Assembly: GCA_035771165.1 (NCBI GenBank)
Contig: JAWNZC010000223.1
Coordinates: forward strand, 124,001 to 188,000
Length of the DNA stretch: 64,000 bases
Origin: Paragorgia papillata
Taxonomy: Eukaryota > Cnidaria > Anthozoa > Scleralcyonacea > Coralliidae
Direction of reading: 5' to 3'
Positions 13,219 to 23,510 of this stretch are shown here, piece by piece. Position 1 is the stretch's first letter; every line of letters begins with the position of its first letter. Below the pieces are notes generated by a model, which saw nothing but the letters and a program-made list of their open reading frames with translations, was not told the DNA's origin and did not search any database. Made by a program: the position numbers and the translations under genes.

Positions 13219-14360
13219 TTAATATATGTCTTATTAAATTATTTTAACTATGCGATTAGCGACCGCGTTTCCTGTTTTTCCCAATTTACCTAAAATTGTC
13301 ATTTTATGTTTAGGGATAAGGCAAACAACAAACTATTCAAAATACACTATTAAACACTAGCTACTAAACACGGAATGGCACAACAAACCATATAGACACA
13401 ACACGTCTCTGATCGTATTTCTGATCGCCATTCAGTGCTCAACTCAGCACGAACACATTCACAACACACTATATTAAAACACAGCCTGTTGCTATGATCG
13501 GATTTTACATCATTCAGCGCGAACACTAGCAAAGCAAGTTCATTTTAATAATTCATCAACTATGCTATAGTTTAAAATCACTTCACAAAACGACGAGGAC
13601 CTATTAACAACACACTATTAATTAACACATAATGTCGCTATGATCGCATTTTAGATCAACATTCAGCACGAACACATACAATCCCACTATATAGACACAA
13701 CAATATAGTGACACAACTTGTCGTTCTCATCGTATTTCTTTTCGCAAATTCAGTGTTCAACTCAGCACAAACTATTAGATTCCTGGCAAAGTATGCTATA
13801 ATTTATAATCACTTCGGAAAACGACCAGATCTATCATATTTCATATATCAAATATCACATATCATATATATAGTGTAAATTAGGAAGCACTAAAAAATTC
13901 TAAATTTTGATAGAAACATTTTCGACTTTAACTAAGTCAGCAGACTAAATGATAAATCATAAAAAATTATACCTTACAACTGACGTTTACAAATAATGGT
14001 GTGTAACTGTTTTCGATCAACTAGTGTATGTTTGCGTCGTCGTTAATTATGTCGTCAATTAATCAGTTGGCAAAGGGTTCTGAAAAAAACTTCCGAAGCA
14101 ATCTTTAATTTCACGTATGCATAGTATAAAACATCCACGTACCACCACAATTCGCGTGTCTCCACTATTCGTTGATTTCCCATGGCCAACGCGTGGCTGC
14201 TTCTTATCTCGCTGAACATCGTTGACCGGTATTTTTCTGATCATGCATCACTTCTATGCTGTCTCCACGCTGATAAACCAACAATGACGGTTAAGAGTAT
14301 TTCTTACAGGAAACTGAAATTAATTAATTTGCCAGAATCCACCTGAGGACTTGGATGAGC
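13219..14360. other. Non-coding region with imperfect tandem duplication
   Basis: No gene seen. Between about 13,389 and 13,834 there are diverged repeated blocks: ATATAGACACAACA...CAACTCAGCAC occurs near 13,390 and 13,690, CTATGATCG...CAGC.CGAACAC near 13,490 and 13,640, and TATGCTATA.TTTA.AATCACTTC near 13,562 and 13,792. The rest is AT-rich unique sequence. Confidence 0.6.
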
Positions 14361-14362
14361 TA

Positions 14363-14420
14363 CAATCAGTGAGAAAAGTGTTGGGACACTTCAACCTAAA
14401 GGACAATATTTATTTTCGGT
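14363..14420. mobile_element. One-ended fragment of the satellite B-type MITE
   Basis: After TA the sequence reads CAATCAGTGAGAAAAGTGTT and continues through AAAGGACAATATT. This matches the inverted right end of the MITE at 9276-9532 for about 58 bp before homology stops. No second end is visible nearby, so it is a truncated copy. Confidence 0.75.
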
Positions 14421-14578
14421 TGATCGGCCACATAGCAAGTCACCGGTGACGTCAAGAATAATTATAATAATTAGAAGGTATACACGTAGCATACGTTATA
14501 TAGTCGTATAACCATAATAGCGGAGGGCAACTAGATTGGGTATTGGGTAATATATACTTGTGGCATTGTGTCTTTGTG

Positions 14579-14684
14579 GCTCTGGGTCTCTGGGTCTCTG
14601 GGTCTTTGGGTCTCTGGGTCTCTGGGTCTCTGGGTCTCTGGGTCTCTGGGTCTCTGGGTCTCTGGGTCTCTGGGTCTCTGGGTC
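14579..14684. repeat. 8-bp minisatellite (GGGTCTCT)n
   Basis: About thirteen near-perfect copies of an 8-bp unit occur here. Because 8 is not a multiple of 3, all frames read the same cyclic octapeptide, so the open frames on both strands are an artefact of periodicity. Confidence 0.95.
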
Positions 14685-15990
14685 CTTGGATCTCATCTGG
14701 GTCGCCGCTGGATTAAAATTAACAACAAGATTTCAAATAGCATTATGTATGTATGTATTGTAATGTAGTCGTACAAAACATAGACTGGACCCATAGACTG
14801 GAAGGAATATATGGGCAAAATGACTCAAACAAAAATTCAAATATATTTTTTTTTAAAAAGCCCAGTTTCTTCAAAATTCTCCCTGTATTGTCAACAAGAT
14901 GCCTGCACAAGGCGTTCACTTGAGCTACTGATTTCTGAAAGCTTCGCGTAGCCTGTGCGTACTCTAGCAAGACTATATGGCAATGGCAATGCATATTTGC
15001 ATAGATTTTCACAAATAGAATCTATGGTCTTATATAAACTGCAGCGGTGCTGGAAGCGCCGAAGGTTTGCTAATGTAATATAAATGTAAACAAGGCCGTT
15101 TTTCTAAAATTAAACAACGGATCTATAAATATTTAGTAGACAAAACCTCGGATTCGGCAGAATCAAGCGATCATTTTGATATAGAATTTATTTAAATTTG
15201 GACAAACAGAAAATATTTAAACATGTTTTGAAACACGCGTTTCCAAATGTAATACGACACGCGACACCTACGCGATATCTAGACATACACTGAACAGTTC
15301 ACAAATAAAATTATTTTTAACTATTTTTGAACATATGGCCAAGAGTCCAATGATCAAACGTCAGAACATTTTAGAGTGCATGTTTCAATGTCTGTTTGTT
15401 TTCAGGCGTGGCGTCGGATGGACTGAAAAGGAAACTTCTGCGATGCTGATAAAGATCTAAAACTATTAAAAGGACACACCCAATTGCGGCATAGCCACGA
15501 ATGTGTGGCCTTCCCCCAAGGGCGGTTACACGCACGCTACAGTCGAATTTGCTGTAAAACATGCAGTGCCATATAGTGTATTATATATCTTAAAATATAA
15601 AATATACATATATCATAACTTTACATGTTGTTTCGTAGTTTGGTTCTCAAGTATAGAGCGGTTAAGTGAGGTGACGTAAGAGAAAGAAACTCTGATATCA
15701 TAAAGTTTCAGGAAACATGTTTTAGAGGCTACTCATGAGTATAAGTCACCCTGAAAACCCTAGACAAATTTAGACACCTTTTACAATAATTATCGTCATA
15801 ACATTTGCAGATGTAGTAATGGAGTTTTTCAAGAAAAGTTTTAAGTCAAATTAACTGAACAATATTTAATGTAAGTTCTGTAACACCCAATTGGGGCAAT
15901 ACAAATTTGCTGCTATTAAGAAAATATCGAATTAAGCTATTGGTCAGTAATTAAGGTTGTTTTAGCTAACACTTTAGCGTGATACACGAT

Positions 15991-16032
<42 letters not shown>

Positions 16033-16253
16033 ATTAATGGAGTTCATAGGCCAAGAAAACCGCTCTTTTCTATTTGATTATAATTTCTACTGACTACTAG
16101 CCAACCTACGTAACATGTGTCTGCATGTGACAAAGCAGGCTACACTGTTATAAAGGCGTTATTTAAAGTGTTAAATATTCTGCTATTTGCATTTAAATGA
16201 GTCTTTTTGGCCTCGTCACAAAGCAAGGATTATTTGAATTGCAGACAGAGTAC
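14685..16253. other. Non-coding AT-rich region with (TA)n at 15,996-16,026
   Basis: No coding or RNA gene signal is supported. A pure (TA)n microsatellite lies at 15,996-16,026. The short minus-strand frames here show no protein signature. Confidence 0.6.
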
Positions 16254-16261
16254 AATCGAGG

Positions 16262-16905
16262 CAGTGGCGTAGCCAAGGGGGGGCGACCGCCCCCCCCCCC
16301 CCCCCCCCAATGGTCTTCCAGGCCATTCCTGTGAAAAGTTTAAATCCGGGGAGAAACTTGTTGAGGGGGGGGGGTAATGATGTTACGTAGTGAAGCCTTC
16401 AAGGGAGAAGCAAGTTGACTCGTAATGATATTACTATATATTACTGTTTTAATATGCACAAAAATATTAAACGATCTGCGGCTTCGACGTTAAACGCAAT
16501 GTAGCGCAATTCATCAAGGTCGTATATTTGACCTTGTGATTCTGCACAAACGTGCTGTCGCGCTTACGTGTAATCAACTTAATCCTTATCCCCCTTAAGC
16601 AATGTAAGATTATATGCCGCAGTTGTAAAGTACCTACGTACATATAGCTATATTTAGAATGACTATATTTAAATTTTGATATGTGTACTACATTGTTTTG
16701 GTTTGGAGACAACAAAACTTTGCTATTTATGGCGATCAGTTATTTTTTTAAATCTCGCCTCAGAATGCGGGAAATGCAGTCTGAGAGATTCTAGAATTCA
16801 AAAAATTTCCGGGGGTGCATGCCCCCAGACCCCCCTAGGAGGCTCGCGTCTTCGACGCTCGACCAATTTAGCTCCCCCAAAGACAGAACCCTGGCTACGC
16901 TACTG
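16262..16905. mobile_element. Non-autonomous hAT element with 8-bp target duplication
   Basis: The element begins CAGTGGCGTAGCCA and ends TGGCTACGCTACTG, imperfect inverted repeats of 14 bp. It is flanked by AATCGAGG on both sides (16,254-16,261 and 16,906-16,913). An 8-bp duplication and CAGTGGCG-type ends are hallmarks of the hAT superfamily. The 644-bp interior has no transposase and contains a run of about 19 C residues near 16,290. It is a clean, probably fairly recent insertion. Confidence 0.93.
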
Positions 16906-16913
16906 AATCGAGG

Positions 16914-17359
16914 CAATTAGAAAGACTGATTAAGAATTTAAGACTGAGGATTCACATAAATGTATATTCAAATTAATCGCCATTGTGAAAATGGTGTATA
17001 TAATATACTTCGACGTGTCCGTCAATTATTATTGCAACAAGAGAAGTTATTACTGTACATGTAACAGTTGAGTGCATATGGAGGATGCACGTGTTCGACT
17101 TGGGTCAAACAGATTGTCTTGACCGAATGTCTTTTAATGTTATGATTTTGTTTTGTCGAAAATACAGGATTTTACCACGCAGTCTTCGCATGGTCTGTCA
17201 AGTCTATATATTGAAACAAAGTGTTAAACAATATAAAAACTAAAGAGCTAGAATGCTAGATGATTCACCCAAAAACTAACATTGAACTTAGGCTATGCCA
17301 TACTGATTGAAGCGTGCCTTCTGGTCCGTGCCTTCCTGGTCTGCTAATTACTCGAGCTA
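16914..17359. other. Non-coding, no feature recognised
   Basis: AT-rich unique sequence; no open frame, repeat or RNA signal that I can support. Confidence 0.5.
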
Positions 17360-17636
17360 CACTGTAATTTTTAGGGAGTAAAAATTACTCTCAAAACACG
17401 GCTTAATATTTGTCTCCAGAATGCCCCAGTGCTGAGGAGTAAAATTTCTGGGGGAGTAAAAATTACTCCTAACCAAAGAGGGTAATATTTACCTTCAAAT
17501 TGTGGGTAAAAGGTTTGTCTCCAGAATGCCCCAGTTTTGAGGGGGAAAATTTCTGGGGGAGTAAAAATTACTCCTACGCACGGAGGGTAATTTTTACCCT
17601 CAAAGGTAAAGCTTTGAGGAGTAAAATCTACCTTTC
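17360..17636. mobile_element. CACTA-like terminal fragment with GAGTAAAAATTACTC repeats
   Basis: The segment begins CACTGTAATTTTTAGGGAG, closely matching the element end at 55,679 (CACAGTAAATTTTAGGGAG). It then contains repeated palindromic cores such as GAGTAAAAATTACTC and GGGTAATTTTTACCC. A block of about 110 bp with CTCCAGAATGCCCCAG occurs twice. CACTG-type ends with subterminal palindromic repeats are typical of CACTA/EnSpm transposons. I did not find a convincing matching right end, so this may be a one-ended remnant or a small non-autonomous copy. Confidence 0.65.
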
Positions 17637-18745
17637 AAACGAGAAATATAATATATTACGCCATACATTTTTGTGGTGAACGTTTTTGTTAGCGCGCTCT
17701 AGATAAAGTGCTCACAAAGCGAAAGTTTTCGTAAAATATGCAACATGTATAAGATTCGGAAATATTTGTGACTTTATTCAGTACGTGTTACTATACCTTG
17801 AAATAATAAGTTCTACATAAATCGAAAATAACTAATACGCTGGGATGCAATAGCGCATGCAACGTCTCTCCTTCGACACATGCATTCAAATATTTAGCTT
17901 TTTACTTTTAGGTAAGGAAATTATACATTTAACAATTATATAACTTTATCAACACCATGTATTCACTATTCATACAATAGCGGCCTGTCGAATAATTCAG
18001 GTATAATAGTGCTAAGTCAGATAGTGATAACTAAGATAGTGCTAAGGTCAAAACGTCAACGCAAATAAAGCCGCTGCGTTGCGTTGAACGCAAATATTGC
18101 TATACAAAAACATTGCTTGACTTTCCTAAGCTAATTAGACACAGCATAAATAGAGTTAGCCGCCGTCTTTGAAAGATCTATCGATTGATAATTTCTCCAA
18201 TAGCAATTCTCAATCGCTGTCACCTTTAAAAAATGAGAAGAATACAAGTTAAATGCGATGCAGTACGAGAAGGGAGAGCAACATATTGTCATAGCATATC
18301 ACAACTTATACATCCTCTATTTTAAATTGTGGTATGTGTATCATGCAAAATGCATCTAATAAAAAGTTTACCAGCTTGGCAATATTCTATTTTTTAATTT
18401 AAAATTTTTTTTGCGTTATGGCGCACTTTGAGACATATTCCATCTGGATAAATAATCATAAAAATGATATAAAGAAATTATATCAATATATATTGTTTAA
18501 GGAAGTATAAAGAAAAATAATAAAGATAGTTACTTTCGCAAGGCGTGCCACCTCAACGTTCTGTTTCAAGTCGCGTCAACTCAAAACTCCAGCATGTAGA
18601 GAGTTCAATATTTCAATTCCATTTCCTTATTTTAAATCCAGCATACAACAATACATTTGAGTGAATCAGATTTTATATAATCTCATATTACTTTTTACAC
18701 ATCCCAGATGGAATAAGTCTTAAAGCATAGTAAAACACGAATTAT
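17637..18745. other. Non-coding, no feature recognised
   Basis: AT-rich sequence without a supported gene or repeat. The stretch AGTGCTAAG is repeated twice near 18,010-18,040. Confidence 0.5.
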
Positions 18746-18800
18746 CAGAGGCGGATCCAGAGGGGTGCTATCGTTGCTTGAGCAACGGTCAGAATTTCCA
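18746..18800. repeat. Candidate left terminal sequence of a hAT element
   Basis: CAGAGGCGGATCCAGAGG is the kind of sequence that opens many hAT elements, and it lies upstream of a hAT transposase pseudogene. I could not find its inverse downstream or a matching 8-bp duplication, so the assignment is tentative. The subterminal region is rich in TGAGCAACG motifs. Confidence 0.4.
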
Positions 18801-19337
18801 AATTAATTTATTCAGTTTCTTAGATGTTCACCAACATTGTTAAAATTGATTTATTCTGTCCAATAATATAATTTTTAGTGCCTAACCTGACAATGTTAAT
18901 AAGATTCATATTGACATTGTTCAGTCACTTCCGCGCCGATACGCAATTATTTGCGCGAAAAATGCAGTGAGTTATGAAATTGTATCTCCTCGGAACCCGA
19001 GAACGCCCGAGCCTTTCTAAATCATTAGCCTGTGTAGCAGGCCGCATCTTTGAGTTCTGGCTTAGTTAGCATCGATTGTGCGAATGGCGGGAGCCACGGT
19101 TGATGCTAAATTTAGCCTTTTCTGAGCAACGCATAGGGTGCTGGCCAATCAAATGATCAGATTTAGTATGCTGAGCAACGGTGAGCAACGGTAGAGTAAT
19201 AAGCCAATCATGTTTCCCCATTATTCGGGTCTCAGATGATCCTAAGTAGCAACGCACGAATACTGTGGTCACATTCACAGACTGATTCTCGCCGACTCTT
19301 CTGATCTCGTTCAGTGTCAGTGTTCTTTTCAGTTCGA

Positions 19338-19439
19338 AATGACTTCGAACAGCGTTTTACAACGATGGTTGGATGTGTTTGATGGGGGTGATTCACCAAC
19401 GACAAAGGAGGAGAAGCCAACCGCTCTGAAGCATTACTG
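19338..19439 (+). CDS. Candidate first coding exon of the OTU/hAT gene
   Basis: An ATG opens a 49-codon frame beginning MTSNSVLQRWLDVF. A good splice donor (T|GTGAGC) occurs at about 19,439 inside the frame. It lies about 0.9 kb upstream of the OTU-like segment on the same strand and about 0.6 kb inside the candidate hAT end. The phase at this donor does not fit directly with the putative OTU acceptor near 20,302, so another exon, another donor or decay would be needed. No domain is recognised. Confidence 0.35.
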
Positions 19440-19860
19440 TGAGCAAATGATTGCTTCTGAAATGAATAATATATTAAATAGCTCATGAATAATATATACA
19501 TAAATAATGGTAATCACCTCAGTCAGGATATCTTTTAATTATTTCAAATACTCGACTGCGCCTCGTTGACTATCGTCTGATCTGATCACAGACAAGCCAA
19601 GGCTTAATATTCGGTTAATTATTAAGTCTTGTGCAAGCGTGTGTTGATTTTGACATTTCCAACGACGTGTTAATAAAATGCTGTAATGTCTGTATGTCTT
19701 TAGCTTACCAGTCGCATATAGAGTCACAAATAAATTTTGAATAAATAATATCAAAGTTTTTATTGTATAATTATGAAAATACAAAAACAGATTTGCTACT
19801 GCATGTATAGCTCTTGTCTCAAAGACTCAAACGGCATGGTAATATAAGTTAGCTGATTAA

Positions 19861-19977
19861 CCCATTGCTGCTTAGGCTGTCTGAGGGTTCTACCTTGGAC
19901 AAGTAAAATTATCTGGCATTAATAGACAGAGTAAAATATTAAAGGGTCCATTTTTGGCCAGTTCAGGCAGCAATGGG
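19861..19977. mobile_element. Small MITE flanked by TTAA
   Basis: A 117-bp element opens CCCATTGCTGC and ends GCAGCAATGGG, with TTAA directly on each side (19,857-19,860 and 19,978-19,981). A TTAA target is typical of piggyBac and Kolobok transposons. The interior is non-coding. It lies between the candidate first exon and the OTU-like segment, possibly inside an intron. Confidence 0.85.
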
Positions 19978-20302
19978 TTAAAAATATCAAGTGATACCAA
20001 ATGGTTTGGATTATAATTACATATCCAATTAAATTGTTTTCAAATGTTTCAAGTATTGGGTTAGCTGTCTATGTCAAGATATTATACCATGGCATCTGCA
20101 GTATTTTACCCTGAATAAGTTTAGATATTTCCATTAACTGTACAAAAGGAAACGAGTAACTTTCATGGTTTTACTTATCTAATGATTACTAGATTGGTAT
20201 AGAATTATAATGACTGCCAGTACATGTATAATAATGTTGGGAAATTCTATAGGCTGGCTATTGCATGTTGTGTTAAGTTTGATATTCTAATACTCATTTC
20301 TA

Positions 20303-20860
20303 GAACTTCAGAGGATGGTAATTGCTTATATAATGCTTGCTCTCTAGCCCTCGGTGGCAGTGAGATTATAGCTAAGTATTTGCGTTGCCTTACAAGTATT
20401 GAGCTTTAGACCAATCCTTGTTATTATTCATCGCACCCATTGATTTAACTTCAGCACAATAAGGGTGCATTTTCAAGTCAAGCAAATACCTTTGCCATGT
20501 GCCTGTCTGATGTTGCACTTGATGTTTCTACAAAAAAGGACCCAAATGTTGCTGTTCTTGCAGAAGCTTCGAACAATGCACACCATCGCACTTATTATTC
20601 TTTTCTATGCATCTTGGAATTATCGAGTGCTATTAAACTTCCCATTGAATCCTATTATCCCATTTCCAGTGACCACCAAACTGGACCCAGTAGTAGTGAA
20701 GAAAACCCTGAAGTAGATATGGATTCTTTAGCACGCACGTTTAATTGCACTATTTATCCAAGGGAAGTTTCCACTACTGACCATCCAATTGAAAGTCTAC
20801 ATATTTTTCGATGTGCTGCATTGCCAATAGACTACATGTACAGCCTTGGAACATCATTTC
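20303..20860 (+). pseudogene. OTU-like cysteine protease segment (N-terminal part of a transposon gene)
   Basis: The first frame contains SEDGNCLYNACSLALGG, matching the OTU nucleophile motif (DGNCLY/F, with the catalytic Cys after Asn). A possible acceptor TTTCTAG lies just upstream at about 20,302. Homology then continues in a second frame, with a stop near 20,450 inside it, and runs to about 20,880 before passing into a third frame around 20,845, where HHF could be the catalytic histidine region. OTU proteins are usually deubiquitinases; in animals a vertnin-like subgroup shares this arrangement. With at least two frame changes and one stop, the segment is probably dead unless unrecognised introns explain the breaks. 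Confidence 0.6.
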
Positions 20861-23510
20861 CATGTTGGTGGAAATTTAGATGAATTTCACATGAAGCTTG
20901 TGGTTCCCAGATTAGCTGGGTTTGATTCAGTGATGTCCAAAAGTGAAGAAAAATCCAACAAGCCTCTTCCAAGCTCTTCCGTCTTCCAAGGTTCAATGTC
21001 CAGAATGATTTCCCACCAACCAAGACCAGTAACACCTGTCAACCCATCTGTTGGAGGAAAGTTGACGCAAACTCTCCTGGACAAAATGCTGGTGAAGAAG
21101 AGAAAGTTGACAGATGAAGTTGATCAGCAACCACAACATGTAGAAAGAAGTAAGAAACAGGTGACTTCCAGTTGTTCATCAACCGAAATGTCTATTTTTC
21201 CTGCAGCCGTGACTTCCATCCATACTGCAACAGAGTCTTCCATTTGTCCTCCAACAGTGGAAACTGCTACAACATCAGCTATTGCTACTGCTGGCCCTAG
21301 ATCTCGGTTTGCTGATGACATTGGAAATTTTGTAAACCCTGCTTCTCCACTAACTGAGCAGCAAAAATACCATCTACTCTGCAATGTTTGGAGACCCGAG
21401 CCATCCTATAAATTTCATGCTAATGCACGACATCGGAAATTCCAGCACATTGGTTGGCCCAGTTTTCGTGGTTGGCATATTCAGAGCTTTTTGACGGTGC
21501 TTTCTGTGTTAACTGTGTTCTCTTTGGTGGAGAAAGTACGCACAATGCAACCAAACTTCAAAAACTTTTCAAACCTCCCTTAACATCCTGGTCTGTAGCA
21601 TTGCAAAAATTTAAAGAGCACAATGAAAAGTCACAAGTTCACCGCTCAGCCACACTCTACGCATCGCGATTCAAATTATTCATGCAGCAAAAGACTGTGC
21701 CTATTGATGCGTAGCTTAACAGCATTAGAAAAAGGCAAATTCAGGAAAACAGAGAGAAACTGCGCCCAATTGTTCTTGGCATCATGCTATGTGGCCGCCA
21801 GAACATTTCTCTAAGAGGTCATCGAGATGACTCCAAATACCTTTCCGACAGTACGGTGAATCCAGGAAATTTACAGGAAATTCTTAAGTATGGAGCCCAA
21901 TGTGCTGGTATTCCTCTTACCACTTTCCCCAGAAATGCAACCTATCGATCAAAAACAACACAAAATCAAATAATTGACATTTGTGGTGAACTTTTGACCA
22001 ACAAGATAGTCACTGATATTCAAGAAGCCAAGTTTTTTTCTATCCTTGCAGATGAGGCAACTGATGCTTCTAATCTGGAGCAGATGTCCCTTGTAGTCCG
22101 ATTTGTTGACAAAGCACCATCAATTCGGGAAGAGTTTCTGGGTTTTGTGCAATGCAAATTGGCTTGATCGGAGAAGGTGTAGCCAATACGATTCTTAATT
22201 TCCTGAGAGAGCATAACATTCCTATCGATATTTGTCGCGGTCAGGGTTACGATGGAGCAGGAAATATGGCAGGCAGAATTTCTGGTGCTGCAGCTAGAAT
22301 TAGATCTGTTGAAAGCAATGCGATCTATGTTCACTGCAACTCGCATATTCTGAATTTGTGTGTTGCAGCATGTTGCCAAACACAGTTGGTTAGGAACATG
22401 ATGAACACTGTTCGTGTTGCTTCAGAATTCTTCAACAATTCACCCAAAAGATCTGGACTGTTGACTAAAAACATCAAGGAAATGCATCCCAAGTCCCGCC
22501 ACAGTCATCTTATCGACGTCTGCCGCACCAGGTGGATTGCAAGGCTTGATGGTTTGGATATTTTCATTGAAGATTTTGCAGCACTTGTCCACACTTTTGA
22601 AGAAATCAAAGACAACGCGAATCGCTCCTGGAATGACGAATCTGTCCAGAAAGCAAGCAGCATGTTCCACAGCGTAATTTGATTCCAGTTCATGGCGACG
22701 CTTATAATTGTTTCCCGTTGCCTTGAAGTGACCAGACCTCTCACCCGACAACTGCAGTCCCCTGACTACGGTACCACTACAGCGAGAGAGAAAGTGTCTT
22801 TGTTGTTCGTTATGTTGGAGAGGATGCGAATTGATATCGATACGCGACATGAATCGTGGTTTCATGAAGCTGAGTCCCTTGCAGAAAGCGTGGGTACCAT
22901 CCCTGAGAAATCCAGAACGACAGGACGACAAGCCCATCGAGCGAATACACCTTCCGAGTCGATCATGCAATATTACCGTCGGGTGATATCAATTCCTTTT
23001 CTAGATCACATTGTCGCTGAACTGCAGACGCGTTTCACAGGAACAAACATAGAAATTTTGGATGCTTCTTTTGGATTGCCTACAAATGTTGTCACTAAAC
23101 AAGATTGGAAGCCCAGATTTTCAAGGTTTCTTGAGATGTACAAGCATGATCTTCCCGAACCACGCCATCTCTCTACTGAATTGGAAATGTGGAGCGAGAT
23201 GTGCCATTGGGCTGAAGATAGTCTGCCATCGCAACTCATTGACGTTTTGAAATTCATAGACACCGTCTCGTTTCCAAATATCTACACAGCACTCCAGATT
23301 TTTGCGACAATTCCCGTCACTACCTACACATGCGAGCGTACCATTTCCGGTCTTCGCCGACTGAAAACCTATTTACGCACTTCCATGTCCGAAAGCAGAT
23401 TGAATGGACTAGCTTTACTTCATACTCACCGAGATATCTGCCCTACAGCAGATGAAGTCATCGAACGTTTTGCAACAAAGCACCCTAGAAGAATGTTGTT
23501 GGCCGAATAG
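20861..23510 (+). pseudogene. TTF-type zinc finger / hAT transposase, broken
   Basis: Parts in order are a low-complexity Ser/Thr-rich linker, a TTF-type zinc-finger region (FCVNCVLFGGE at about 21,500), a DUF4371/ZMYM-like transposase core (ILADEATDASNLEQMS near 22,050; DGAGNMAG near 22,250) and a C-terminal hAT dimerisation region (CERTISGLRRLK near 23,350). hAT transposases cut and paste DNA with an RNase H-like core. Breaks are a frame change near 21,455, TAG at 21,712-21,714, a frame change near 22,160 and TGA at 22,680-22,682. Homology across the breaks stays collinear, so the gene was recently whole. Its 5' part runs directly on from the OTU-like segment, which suggests one fused gene. 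Confidence 0.85.

Noticed and set aside
14496..14768. Overlapping repetitive frames on both strands
   Set aside because: They are products of an 8-bp tandem repeat, which is open in every frame without stops.
18006..18015. ATAGTG followed by CTA as right end of the CACTA-like fragment that starts at 17,360
   Set aside because: The 3-bp flank matches, but the inverted-repeat similarity beyond CACT is too weak to support a boundary.
22440..22970. 176-codon minus-strand frame opposite the hAT gene
   Set aside because: It is antisense to a strongly supported hAT transposase region and has no domain of its own.
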